A stretch of DNA of 58,834 nt from a virus: the IMG/VR virus record IMGVR_UViG_3300025645_000083, positions 1 to 58,834 of that record; one strand, written 5' to 3'. A program made the translations under genes and the position numbers. The number at the start of each line of letters is the position of its first letter. Positions within the stretch are counted from its first letter, which is position 1. The notes below the pieces were generated by a model. The model ran no database searches. It was not told the DNA's origin and saw only the letters and a list, made by a program, of their open reading frames with translations. Below, piece after piece: positions 48,001 to 54,327 of this stretch.

Positions 48001-49671
48001 ATTCCTTTTAGATCTAAATTAGCTAAGTCTGATCAGAGTTTAGATGTACATACTATTTTACTTATGAACCTGAAAGAGGCTAAGAATTATGAGCAGAAAA
48101 AGAAACTTGAGGCTCAAGTACATGTTATGATTGATGTAATGAGTAATAGACTTATTCCTAATCATTCAGGATTACAGAAGCTTGCGGTAATGCACGGGTT
48201 CAGTAGAGATAAAGAGATACAGATGCATTTACCTAAGGAGCAATTACCTGAGGATGTTAAGACTCTTATTTCTATAATGGAAAGTAGAATCTATGGTATA
48301 AAAGAGAAAGATGCAGGTAGCGCGGCTGGTGTAAATATGCAGAAGGCAACTACTACTCTCTTGAAATATTCTGGTTCTGTTGCACTTATTGGTAACTTCG
48401 TTAACTCATTTGTGAATGCTACTACTGGTACAGTAAATAACTTAATAGAAGCATGGGGCGGTGAAACATACGGTATGAAGAACTGGAAAAATGCAGGACT
48501 TAAGTACTGGAAAGATGCAAAAGGTTTAGTAGGAGATATGGGTAGTAATACTCACTCATCTAGAACTAACATGATGCTAGATATATTCAACGTACTTGGA
48601 TCAAGAGAAAGTTTAAATAACAACTTCGAGGATAACTCTAGACTTAAGTCTATGATAAAAACAAGCAAGTTAAGACCTATTGCACAGGGTGGTGAACATA
48701 TGATGCAGGCTAAAGTAATGTACGCGGTCTTGGATAGAATTAAAGTCCTTAACAAGAAGGGGGAATTTTTAACAAAGGACGGCAAAGTGACAAAAGATGT
48801 CGACAAGGCTGCTACATTAGATGAAGTGATGTATTTTGAGAAAGATAAGAAAGGTGAAGCACACATGAAGTTGCCTAAATGGGCCGCTGCTACAACTTTT
48901 TCTCCTCAACCAGGTAAACAAGATGATATTCTTACAGAGGCTAGGGGACTGATCAAAAAGAAAATTATAGATCTTCACGGTAACTATGACAATGACTTAA
49001 AAAATCAAGCTCAGAGAGAATGGTGGGGTAAATTACTTTTCTTCTTAAAGAAATGGATGGAGTCAACTACTCTTCGTAGATTCAGAGGATATGCTACGGC
49101 ACTTAAAGCTTCTGAAGAATTACGCGATGTTGATAGGTTCTATTCTGAAGATATGAAGCAATATCAAGAAGGTTATTATGTAACAGCATTTAGATTTCTA
49201 AAGCACACATTACCTCAAGCAGTAAAAGAGTTTAAGTTTGAAGTAATTACAGGTAACTATAAAAACTTATCTAAGCATGAGAAAGCTAATATTCGTAGAA
49301 TAACGGCAGAGTTTGGTATGATGGCATTAACTCTGTTAGCTTATACTGCTATGGGAGGATTTGATGAAGAGCCAGATGATGATACTTTACTTGCTAGGTA
49401 TTACCTAAGAAGAGAACTATCAGAACTTACTTTCTATCTTAATCCTGCAGAGACCATTAAGCTAATGAAGAATCCAACAGCAAGTATCTCTGTTATAGAG
49501 AGATTTACTAAGATTTTAGGCCAGATGACATCTCCTACTGAAGTATATCAACAAGGTAAGAATGAAGGTAGGCTTAAACTATGGGTTAAGACTAAGAAAG
49601 CTTTTCCATGGTGGGCCCAAACTGAGAAGGATTACAAAGCATCGTTACGATTCTTACAGATCATGGACTAA
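39094..49671 (+). CDS. Giant virion RNA polymerase polyprotein (crAss-type)
   Basis: This 3,525-residue protein shows PPELGDSIIAYDAVPGKTGS followed by D1393-F-D-I-D1397-KMY, the DFDID metal-binding loop known from the Cellulophaga phage phi14:2 virion polymerase (a two-barrel RNA polymerase). Upstream, ALQMVSYRIPNQGMSSNDAL belongs to the same barrel region. Near residue 2290, AIHEFAHVFIDAFPGG carries HExxH (H2292-H2296), with ELLATAIGREG about 50 residues on, as in zincin peptidases. Residues ~2400-2900 are coiled-coil. Residues ~3080-3450 have hydrophobic helices (LIGNFVNSFVNATTGTVNNL; MMALTLLAYTAMGG). In crAss phages the enzyme is packaged and ejected to transcribe early genes. ATG 39,094 has the better A-rich leader; ATG 39,124 is an alternative. 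The phi14:2 enzyme is about 2,180 residues, so this is a fusion. Confidence 0.85.
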   Translation: MGNKSNCIGAMKFEEKLVDVLGTLELANAEARKIASDEFKEVFGDWEGNKEANWVDKYGALRQDDNGYPKLYKSGNEHYYKLADGKKHFLNKIKFPEIDPDDVYEITNQLKYELFSTKEGFDFNNIDEIKGLKIGESIQSSIDSYRSENAGDPDAIQRADLVQKYKEDFIIEVRTQIEDMGLTSSKRIKAGARKDQIQDLTDEQGNPESEISEEDKSTGMNFAENFTKNSKDSASVNVKLLLSTVLDSEVVVRKNADGSVYINNNGKTEAKLDTVSGRFLGKPQFVEFDDVWTTLEPMLSDLVNFNLGGDVQDVFDLMVEKIDGLKLVKPWTKGLADRLRELNTSDKIGERNKITEFFQAFSKASLTYYVTEVDGRNIKVINASATNSRTSKLKGEWGRGFRKKFLTNKGKMKKALDVDQISDLITESKNKFIKQAGTRGTAASQIKSISENLPILMQAMNALGINVNSLDMRNFILQVADPKKRYGEVKALYEGMEETMKHIKDEKSPFVTTVGEFKNPFDFQKVLSRVAGAQALSAIQLSENTIVGNEGKTYWTYSSLSYLHNKINAWKQQAGDDSTIDIKELAGQTYNKNSRWLKFLLASDIVNDSEREAKSLERIKSVEISLSSSIKSKNKNDGVDNTKITIADAINDSMVKILGKKGTLQKSIFPTIVPADKSRKMDIGGFDMHQTGIVYTKGKGVSIDNATIEIFVDYFEDEYNRMSEAADEIANLPDSEKIEHYHTKSMNALKSQLFPEFNPSEAEPKLKAILYDKNGHPKKSTMTGLTSSQKEALKPFVEQAIKDRMKETLVELRTNRIIEVNPKAKGELKPLTIDNTLMESYGTQESPIHTMVGDYVVNGLISTIEYTKLFSGDQAYYKNQSDLIKRVPATYTDGLQLRLSKNDHKYFNQATVNGVEVASSYIKEIQDSLTDKSLIEAYKNINTTDAQAWITPHRWKFLKERLGKWGAQHEKVFDKMMAGKELEPKELKLAAQPLKGVYFEINEGRPVYLKYSQAVLVPSLVKNTPMQKMYDKMTIDPATKKPYENKKDELHEVITRDGVKVGAKGITDIHKPGTLELMDEFELNSTPLLNGGWKLQQDLPTKLIHDTLTGSQIQKNILAGIDLTSGDANYELNGEPKTGGEIMELIHDTIGSLVSEGRASLQERFGIGEDNKITDMTGVYDALIDEFKSRGGDENIISALEKEMRFDAIPQLSGRVQSIFMSIFNKELVKVKTNGGSFIQVSPFGLESVQEIVKDSSGKGPAKVLRSGIKIVSDNYDGKGLKPPRIENGKVLPGQAMLPYSAIRATIDKHNRSLEKGDLNKIEDHPDFIKPWNMTAEKLKEILDPSALQMVSYRIPNQGMSSNDALEIVGILPPELGDSIIAYDAVPGKTGSDFDIDKMYVMTHHLEVKDGKIQKIPSNTDSKKGKQNMLVDLYSSVLLSPHTYDAMMTSIDAGFLKDDMQDLFPAPEMKSLQFMSPIQQIKTKFQYLSGKFGVAMIANQLVDHASNQSLNISLQGYLGIGHKDSKGHTKFDRTHDTNGKNSVSDVLSAFLNAYVDIAKDPYISRGNHNITTSNVTSMLIRAGAPISWVNRLIGQPILKDLVEIINMSEGKTAQRLVFQKDGKGKTVTPYEYVRLKYKVNESEANEIDVAGLSESKMEAAIRRTGPLTTEQKIEQGKILDIFEFLQDHSKSFSASVNAAKADTKGNGGGVVARQIAENKVNEVLNSGRILGFETKGFTGKHLNETMMGHYYKQAVLWVGDILQASDLFLVGKNEVLSAFNEISITLGKGVLKDPELGRVLEASFRSYSMSGLSVFKNNNADHDYLFKQLPEKIHALKEAGSTNFLVKELRIDSSGGYEFLGIDSRAATKSFNNKMYRAWSRLLNSSDPSEKELGIDLIRYAYSQSGFNNNLNQFFAHIPHNFFAENGINREIDEMFRTADKIVGGEDFQDQMIRHQWDNKTIGYKLVPELRFDRVKGFGGTYSNGTGFISDESKSSIALEEDKDTGIKLFPKFVKVDISERDASMPNYALFIFRGEKEGNPIYTRTHKLGHKSGKGSIFEYNEKNTPAKSVIEGNNIPVAINKEITKVMSELRSDPLFWEGSATITKDTAPSKNVREISTMVLDPNDITAFKNYLSKSGGKFPKTFFTNMTKFAEIKDSKTEGKGKMLDSHLWMINKNERYDMIDQITGEFVVVDVDLQTGLQYTEVKLDDLSDGVQEERMLSSSNDYLLEELSVFNAKIAHMQKSMNVEVIMDPTIPTSRVLSANDPRTIAAGKPVILINPKAVFKTTAIHEFAHVFIDAFPGGLKNKRLQRALKDLEGTALYDEVKEAYPELDNEMFQKELLATAIGREGADIWDSKEKESMWTAFKDWFFDFLRRTFNLKQSEVTSLTKELLSNTVKSDLLDNLSNFAQQEKNFGQKKKDPEAVILDNTYEQIISSISNLRQAIEPRTKNEIAAEELKKAGLDKGEKTKFQEVKDLDKKLTEEMDKLNNTANARAMIRYVDFSEKSVNQYKALVSRLAERGKLTPEEIKNIKFFTSVFTMIPDVKQLMLEQYNKGYLKNDNGQKKKRMDVLDKIIADYDTLNQEMLGVSRRIYAKTMVDNSNEHVTVWRTKYEKEYAELEAKNSKPDESIHVWVNEKMIANADTIQAEAFEFYEEQAKKSLSDIHASTGWLVSEKNIANAEIQTVSAMIDAADFEVDRWVQSQAKLVEEAYENFSKAYPSSIGSEERYRKFIDQTDEGSYLISEYNPGFLSKYYEANSWMNRSVYEEKFKGIEISEDGSYTLNGEKKSLHLPSNGLKVEGTHVFYTEAGIVYSMTLEEAIGKTERANWIEANTDSKKTTYGLDIKPKKKLWSNKAYDALSVKDREHLKAMKKMIVDANVLTGGKQSLIEKAGVVDFYRLPGITRSSQARAIAGDLKSLVSDSVTDMFKKKEDEFELEDTGTKAENKGKDSIKRMADLTNKQKFDVPIPFRSKLAKSDQSLDVHTILLMNLKEAKNYEQKKKLEAQVHVMIDVMSNRLIPNHSGLQKLAVMHGFSRDKEIQMHLPKEQLPEDVKTLISIMESRIYGIKEKDAGSAAGVNMQKATTTLLKYSGSVALIGNFVNSFVNATTGTVNNLIEAWGGETYGMKNWKNAGLKYWKDAKGLVGDMGSNTHSSRTNMMLDIFNVLGSRESLNNNFEDNSRLKSMIKTSKLRPIAQGGEHMMQAKVMYAVLDRIKVLNKKGEFLTKDGKVTKDVDKAATLDEVMYFEKDKKGEAHMKLPKWAAATTFSPQPGKQDDILTEARGLIKKKIIDLHGNYDNDLKNQAQREWWGKLLFFLKKWMESTTLRRFRGYATALKASEELRDVDRFYSEDMKQYQEGYYVTAFRFLKHTLPQAVKEFKFEVITGNYKNLSKHEKANIRRITAEFGMMALTLLAYTAMGGFDEEPDDDTLLARYYLRRELSELTFYLNPAETIKLMKNPTASISVIERFTKILGQMTSPTEVYQQGKNEGRLKLWVKTKKAFPWWAQTEKDYKASLRFLQIMD

Positions 49672-49695
49672 CAGCTAAAAGTAGTTGTGGACAAT

Positions 49696-49736
49696 AAAAA
49701 AAAACTCTGTTGGTTATAAGCCTTCAGAGTTTTTTT
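49696..49736. terminator. Bidirectional terminator between converging operons
   Basis: A run of A residues plus CTCTG (49,696-49,709) pairs with CAGAG plus a T run (49,725-49,736), giving a stem usable from both strands with T tracts on each. It lies 24 bases past the polymerase stop and spans the stop codon of the HNH gene on the other strand. Confidence 0.88.
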
Positions 49737-50337
49737 GTATTTTATAATTAAGCTTGTCTCCTTTACGTAAATTATCTTCAGCCCATAAAGGCTGTAAATT
49801 CGTATAGTGACAGAGTTTTGCCAATTCTTCTTCAGTCTTAGCTGAAGCTAATGGTATTATGTGGTCAATGTGCCACTCAGATCTATTGTCCCAAGACATA
49901 CCTTCTGTAAATTGTTTTTCTATATGTTTATGTGCTGTTTTAAAATCACATCCTAACATTGATAAATTGCTTGAATTTTTTATCCATTTTTTTGACTTAA
50001 AAGCCCTTAGAGTTCTCCTCCTTATTCTAGATGTCAGATTGTATAAGCTGTCTTCTTTGTGTCTTTTTCTTCTGTGTTTATTTCTTGCATCTTTTACTTT
50101 TTTAGATTTTCTATATTTTTTCATATATTCTAATCTTTCCTTTTTTCTTTCATTTGAAAAATCCTTGTATGATGGAAATTTTACACCATCATTTTTCATT
50201 TTAATATATTTTTTACTATTTATTTTTTTCATGCAGTATTTGCAAATTGAATATACACCTCCTTTTCCATAATCATTTTTACTAAACTCACTTAATTCTT
50301 TTTCTTCATTACAATTTGTACATGTCTTCTTCTCCAT
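49714..50337 (-). CDS. Free-standing HNH endonuclease
   Basis: This 207-residue, Lys-rich protein starts with a zinc knuckle (CTNCNEEK and ICKYCMKK), followed by a long basic helical stretch (KKERLEYMKKYRKSKKVKD, then NKHRRKRHKEDS). The HNH core is WHIDHIIPLASAKTEEELAK then CHYTNLQPLWAEDNLRKGDK, including the His-Asp-His near residues 156-159 and the Asn of NLQPL. Such enzymes nick or cut DNA and often behave as homing genes in phages. It sits alone downstream of a terminator, at the meeting point of the two transcription units, a usual insertion place. The start is ATG 50,337 with an AAAGAGAGA purine run before it. Confidence 0.88.
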   Translation of the reverse strand: MEKKTCTNCNEEKELSEFSKNDYGKGGVYSICKYCMKKINSKKYIKMKNDGVKFPSYKDFSNERKKERLEYMKKYRKSKKVKDARNKHRRKRHKEDSLYNLTSRIRRRTLRAFKSKKWIKNSSNLSMLGCDFKTAHKHIEKQFTEGMSWDNRSEWHIDHIIPLASAKTEEELAKLCHYTNLQPLWAEDNLRKGDKLNYKIQKNSEGL

Positions 50338-50357
50338 TCTCTCTTTCGTCTTTAATT

Positions 50358-50387
50358 AAAAAACCCCAAGATTTCTCTCAGGGTTTT
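50358..50387 (-). terminator. Terminator of the small-gene operon (minus strand)
   Basis: Read leftward, AAAACCC pairs with GGGTTTT around a ~15-base loop, and the descending arm runs into TTTTTT. It lies ~60 bases past the stop of the 50,450 gene and before the HNH gene. Confidence 0.65.
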
Positions 50388-50449
50388 AGCGGTCTTTCAA
50401 AACACAGCCAAGGAACTACTTAGTAGTCCCGAGTATTCCATCTATATTT

Positions 50450-50938
50450 TTATTTATTGAATAATTTTTTTAAAAAGCCTCCTGTTTTAGTTTCTGGAGG
50501 TGTTGGCGCTTGTGGTGGTAACTGTATAGGTTGATTGCGTGGATTTATTGCTGTCGCGGCTTTAACAAGACCATTAACATTCTTTGTCATACCTGCCATC
50601 ATAGATTGTGCTGCCTGAGCAACATCTGCTTCTTCTGATTTCTTTACAATTCCTCTTTCTTCCAGGTCTGACCATGTTGTTTTGTGTTTTAATAACACAA
50701 CTCTACCACCATCTTGAGATGCTCTTATTGCTGCTTTAAAGTTCATAACACCAAAATGTTCCTCATCTAAACTCAATATACCTGTCCCAGGTTCATACCT
50801 ATATATTCCTTCAGGAACACCTTTGAATTCTTTAACATGAACATGTGTTATATCATAACTTTTTGTGACTACTTCACAGTCATCTAAGAAGTAGTCGTTG
50901 TAAGCCCCATATGACTTCTTTTCTTTTTTTTTTAACAT
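50450..50938 (-). CDS. Unknown protein of the small-gene operon
   Basis: This 162-residue protein has a basic start LKKKEKKSYGAYND, shared in style with neighbouring genes that begin MLKKK. A compact alpha/beta part (about 20-95) contains GVPEGIYRYEPGTGILSLDE and KAAIRASQDGGRVVLLKHKT. A Met/Ala helix (VAQAAQSMMAGMTKNVNGLV) and a Pro-rich linker (PIQLPPQAPTPPETKTG) follow, with the C-terminal tail GGFLKKLFNK. Short basic FLKKLF tails often bind a partner protein or membrane. Its ATG shares one base with the stop of the upstream gene. No family is recognised. Confidence 0.6.
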   Translation of the reverse strand: MLKKKEKKSYGAYNDYFLDDCEVVTKSYDITHVHVKEFKGVPEGIYRYEPGTGILSLDEEHFGVMNFKAAIRASQDGGRVVLLKHKTTWSDLEERGIVKKSEEADVAQAAQSMMAGMTKNVNGLVKAATAINPRNQPIQLPPQAPTPPETKTGGFLKKLFNK

Positions 50939-51204
50939 TATTTTTCTAATTTACTATCTAATTTGAACCATTCTCTGTAAGAGTGATGATCTTCATCAGC
51001 TACTATATTAAATGAATGATCCATGTACATTTCGTCTATAATAAAGAACTCATCTTCTGTTCTTTTTGTTATCTTGTATGCTTTACCGGAATAGGAAAAT
51101 TTATATCCACTTCCTTTCATAACACCATCTTTTATTGCTATAAGATGTGTTGCTGTCGCTTCGTGTGGATCTAATACTGCTTTCTTTTTTCTTAATCCTA
51201 CCAT
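50938..51204 (-). CDS. Small unknown protein
   Basis: This 88-residue protein has a basic start VGLRKKKAVLDPHEATATH. It continues as a single beta domain (GYKFSYSGKAYKITKRTEDE, FFIIDEMYMDHSF) and ends YREWFKLDSKLEK. The ATG overlaps the upstream gene by seven bases and the stop overlaps the downstream ATG, so translation is coupled. The fold reads like a small SH3- or OB-like barrel, as does its neighbour at 51,198. Confidence 0.55.
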   Translation of the reverse strand: MVGLRKKKAVLDPHEATATHLIAIKDGVMKGSGYKFSYSGKAYKITKRTEDEFFIIDEMYMDHSFNIVADEDHHSYREWFKLDSKLEK

Positions 51205-51509
51205 AGTTCATCTGAATTATCTCTTGTTATATACCCTTTAGCAAATTTAGATTTCACTATGTACTTTCTTGTTTCTAAATTCATTGTTGCAGTACACGCG
51301 TTCTCATGAACTGAATCAAACATATTTAATATGAATAAATAATCATCGTCTATATTATACATCCCTAATATTCTTACTACTTTTCCAGCAACATAACCAT
51401 GTGTATCATCGAAATTATCCCACCAGTATGCCACGCACTTATCTTGAACCTCCTTAAATATATGATAAGGTGGAGCGGTATCATATATACTTCTTTTCTT
51501 CTTTAACAT
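51198..51509 (-). CDS. Small unknown protein
   Basis: This 103-residue protein starts LKKKRSIYDTAPPYHIFKEV, followed by YWWDNFDDTHGYVAGKVVRI, LGMYNIDDDYLFILNMFD and ETRKYIVKSKFAKGYITRDN. The alternating pattern suggests a five- to six-strand small barrel. It resembles the 50,938 product in layout (basic start, one beta domain, acidic end), so the pair could be distant duplicates. It is two bases from the upstream gene. Confidence 0.5.
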   Translation of the reverse strand: MLKKKRSIYDTAPPYHIFKEVQDKCVAYWWDNFDDTHGYVAGKVVRILGMYNIDDDYLFILNMFDSVHENACTATMNLETRKYIVKSKFAKGYITRDNSDELW

Positions 51510-51511
51510 AA

Positions 51512-51838
51512 TTATTTTTTTAAGTTATAAATTCTCTCATATTCAGCATCTATAACCGCTATATAAGAAATTACTTCATTAGGTTCATTTTGATTATATT
51601 CTATGTCATTAAGTGGTAAAAACTTTTCTCCTTTCTGTTTAAATACCTTAATATAGGAACTATTGTGTGCTTGTGCCGCTGCATATAAGGTAAATCCCTC
51701 TTTATTGCACCAGAGCTGAGCCTCTATGTTCCTATGATAGTATCTTCTTTTCTCTTCAGCCTTTATAGCTTCTTCTTTACGGCGTTGCTGTTGCTTTTGC
51801 TTTGAAGTCATACGTGTTTTTAGGCATAAACTTATCAT
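51512..51838 (-). CDS. Small unknown protein with Lys/Gln/Arg helix
   Basis: This 108-residue protein has a strongly charged helix at about 10-40 (MTSKQKQQQRRKEEAIKAEE then KRRYYHRN). A beta domain follows with WCNKEGFTLYAAAQAHNSSY and an acidic C-terminal strand-helix (VISYIAVIDAEYERIYNLKK). ATG 51,838 overlaps the stop of the 31-codon gene (TAATG). A second in-frame ATG at 51,811 (MTSKQ) would be an equally natural protein start. No family is recognised. Confidence 0.5.
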   Translation of the reverse strand: MISLCLKTRMTSKQKQQQRRKEEAIKAEEKRRYYHRNIEAQLWCNKEGFTLYAAAQAHNSSYIKVFKQKGEKFLPLNDIEYNQNEPNEVISYIAVIDAEYERIYNLKK

Positions 51839-51933
51839 TAAATCCTTTCATTGCTCTCTCTTGTTTCTTCTTCTTCAATAGATTCATCTTCACATATTTT
51901 TATCACCTCATCTAATGTTAATTGTTTTCCCAT
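51838..51933 (-). CDS. Very small acidic protein (31 residues)
   Basis: ATG 51,933 to TAA 51,838 encodes a peptide starting GKQLTLDEVIKICEDESIEE, with a Glu-rich tail. The start lies 15 bases before the upstream gene's stop and the stop overlaps the next ATG as TAATG. Without it there would be a 79-base gap in an otherwise gap-free operon. That geometry supports real translation, possibly as a coupling leader or a small binding peptide. Confidence 0.5.
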   Translation of the reverse strand: MGKQLTLDEVIKICEDESIEEEETRESNERI

Positions 51934-52364
51934 TTTAATGAAATATTCTTTTTGTCTAAATTATAATTACTGTTAGAGGTCTCTATTACTTGTCTAAATC
52001 TTCCTGCTTGATAAGATATAACAGAGTCTCTCTCTCTCCATCCATTAACGAGTAAAGTTAATTTACTCTTACTTACAGTGAATGATTTTTTCTTTTGAGC
52101 TGACATTAATGCCTTTTCTGCCCAATAACCATCTCCGTCGAATGATAAAGGTAGGACTCTACATAAGTCTTCTTGATCAAATACGTCGGTATCTACTACA
52201 TATAATACATCTGCATCAGCTAAGTGTATAAACTTAGTATTCCATTGTTGTCCATTATTTGATAGGTAGTTTTTCTTTTTTTTCATTTCTTTTTTTAAAT
52301 CATCTGGTATAATACAAAATGATCCTTGACCAACCGGTCTCATTGCTTTTTTACTTAAAAACAT
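51918..52364 (-). CDS. Unknown protein of the small-gene operon
   Basis: This 148-residue, Lys-rich protein starts FLSKKAMRPVGQGSFCIIPD. An alpha/beta middle reads WNTKFIHLADADVLYVVDTD and VFDQEDLCRVLPLSFDGDGY, followed by KKKSFTVSKSKLTLLVNGWR. It is the first gene after the reductase terminator and starts 23 bases beyond that stem, so it is expressed by read-through or from an unseen start. No family is recognised. Confidence 0.55.
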   Translation of the reverse strand: MFLSKKAMRPVGQGSFCIIPDDLKKEMKKKKNYLSNNGQQWNTKFIHLADADVLYVVDTDVFDQEDLCRVLPLSFDGDGYWAEKALMSAQKKKSFTVSKSKLTLLVNGWRERDSVISYQAGRFRQVIETSNSNYNLDKKNISLKWENN

Positions 52365-52382
52365 ATTCTTTCTATTATGTTA

Positions 52383-52413
52383 AAAATAGGGATGGCATTA
52401 CACCATCCCTATA
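52383..52413 (-). terminator. Rho-independent terminator after the ribonucleotide reductase gene
   Basis: Read leftward, ATAGGGATGG pairs perfectly with CCATCCCTAT around a 7-base loop and is followed by TTTT. It begins 10 bases past the reductase stop and separates the DNA-metabolism operon from the small-gene run. Confidence 0.85.
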
Positions 52414-52422
52414 AAATTAAAA

Positions 52423-54327
52423 TTACTTAATTGGGCATCCTCCGATACCACATGCACCTAAGTCTTCGATGTCATCTTCATTAATCTCTACTGAGGTTAT
52501 TGGGACAACTCTTTCCATTAAGTACTTATATTGCTCCTTAGTAATAGATTCTTCAGGTATTTGCTTAAATCCTGAAGCAGATCCTTTTAATAAGAAACTA
52601 AGCGTTTTGAAGTTTTCAGAAAAATTCTCTTCTACATACTCCTTTAACGCCGGTAAATCCTCTTTGGAATAGTAAGCAGTAACTGATACAGAGTTATCTG
52701 ACCAATTCTTCTGCATAAATTTAACTGTATCTAATTGCTCAAATACTGTCATATCCTCAAATGATACTACTCCGTCCGGGTATTTACAAGGAAATTCCAC
52801 TATCATGCTAGATCTATCTAGAGTACCGTCAAAGTTTTCTTTATACTCAACATGGAATCCATGAGACTTACATACCTCTATTAAAGGTGATGTTGATCCT
52901 ATGGTTATTCTTCTAATGTAATATTGCCCTGCAACTGAGGGATGTACTCCCGGTGTTACTCCTGCTAATAATGATAATGTTCCACTTGGTTTTACCGTAG
53001 TAAGCTTAATGCTTTCTGGGAATCCCATCGCCTTAGAGTATGTTTTATCATATTCTCTTAAGTACGTGTATCCTGGATCTAACCAACTTAATTGCTCATC
53101 TGAGCTCATCATTACTCCTGTTATGCCAATTCCCATTCTCATATTGGTATTCACTACTTTCTGAGTCTCTGGGTGATGACATTTTAAAGCTAACGAATGT
53201 TTGTTAACTCTATATAGCATAGTCATTACCTCCTTAAACCTTTCGTAGGTTTTAATATTAGGTAAGTAAATTTCTGCTAAACAGCATGTTTCTTTATCCT
53301 CTAATGATTGCTCAGCACAAGGATTGTATCCCTCTACTCTTGGATCAGGATACTTAAAATCTCCTGTTCTCCCAATCTTTTTTGATAAAGCTACATTAAC
53401 TAGACCATAAGGTTCGCCCTGCTTATACGTATCCCAAAACTCTTGAGGTAGTAATTTTGCATCTGGGCAATCAACAGAATTATTAGACATATTTCTCCAA
53501 TTCGGCACTTGGCCAAGGTCCCACCTTTTGGCTCTTAAAAACTCTAGGTCATCGTAATCACCTATTGCTATTTGAGCGGAACGTCTAACATTTCCTGCTA
53601 CAACTATACTTCCAATGATGTTCATAATATCTAAACAATCAATAGGATGCAGTTGCTTACCTCTTCTATTTTGTAGGACTGTGATAATCTTATCAAGTCC
53701 TTCTACAAGAATAGTAGGTCCAGAAGCTACTCCACCAAATCCTTGTATATCTTCACCATAGCCACGTATTAATTGACAGCTATAAGTGAATCCCTTACCG
53801 CCATAAAAGTGTGCCTTAAGTACTTTTCCAAGTAACTTAACCCATCCTTCTCTAGTATCTGGGACTATGTAATCAGCTTGCTTGTCATCAAACCTCTCTA
53901 TTTTTAACTTTTTGTTATTCACTTTTGGTAATTTATAAACATGCTCACGCTTTATAGAGTAACCTACTCCACTTCCTAGCATTAACATGTCCATACACCA
54001 TGTGAATGGTCTTATAGGATCATCTACAACAGTAAAGGCACAGTTTTGTAGACTAGGCAAACCTAATTCATCAACTGTTTTTGTACCTAACTGCCACATG
54101 AATCTTCCTGCCACAGATCCTTCCATATTGTGTCTCATGTCTCGGTAGAATTCCTTCTCCTCATCATTAAGAGTAAGTTTCAACTGCCGAGAAATTCCCG
54201 TTAGTTCGCGCTCAACACCTTCTGTAAAAGTTTCTTTACTTCCATCTTTTTTTGTTCTAGAATATGTTCTAGCATGGGTGATGTAACCCAATGGGCCCCA
54301 TTTAACTTTTCTCTCCTTCATTTTCAT
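52423..54327 (-). CDS. nrdJ: Adenosylcobalamin-dependent (class II) ribonucleotide reductase, monomeric type
   Basis: This 634-residue enzyme reduces ribonucleotides to deoxyribonucleotides with coenzyme B12. Visible features are C96 in LQNCAF, GSGVGYSI, the N-x-C337-x-E339 thiyl-radical motif in YNPCAEQSLED, its redox partner C348 eleven residues on, TVKPSGTLSLLAGVTPGVHP, and the C-terminal pair C626/C631 (CGIGGCPIK). The spacings of 11 and 5 match those of the Lactobacillus leichmannii triphosphate reductase (C408/C419 and C731/C736). No separate small subunit or activase is needed. It is shorter than the ~740-residue prototype. It overlaps the upstream gene by 26 bases and is followed by a terminator. 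It should act in the host cytoplasm to supply DNA synthesis. Confidence 0.92.
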   Translation of the reverse strand: MKMKERKVKWGPLGYITHARTYSRTKKDGSKETFTEGVERELTGISRQLKLTLNDEEKEFYRDMRHNMEGSVAGRFMWQLGTKTVDELGLPSLQNCAFTVVDDPIRPFTWCMDMLMLGSGVGYSIKREHVYKLPKVNNKKLKIERFDDKQADYIVPDTREGWVKLLGKVLKAHFYGGKGFTYSCQLIRGYGEDIQGFGGVASGPTILVEGLDKIITVLQNRRGKQLHPIDCLDIMNIIGSIVVAGNVRRSAQIAIGDYDDLEFLRAKRWDLGQVPNWRNMSNNSVDCPDAKLLPQEFWDTYKQGEPYGLVNVALSKKIGRTGDFKYPDPRVEGYNPCAEQSLEDKETCCLAEIYLPNIKTYERFKEVMTMLYRVNKHSLALKCHHPETQKVVNTNMRMGIGITGVMMSSDEQLSWLDPGYTYLREYDKTYSKAMGFPESIKLTTVKPSGTLSLLAGVTPGVHPSVAGQYYIRRITIGSTSPLIEVCKSHGFHVEYKENFDGTLDRSSMIVEFPCKYPDGVVSFEDMTVFEQLDTVKFMQKNWSDNSVSVTAYYSKEDLPALKEYVEENFSENFKTLSFLLKGSASGFKQIPEESITKEQYKYLMERVVPITSVEINEDDIEDLGACGIGGCPIK

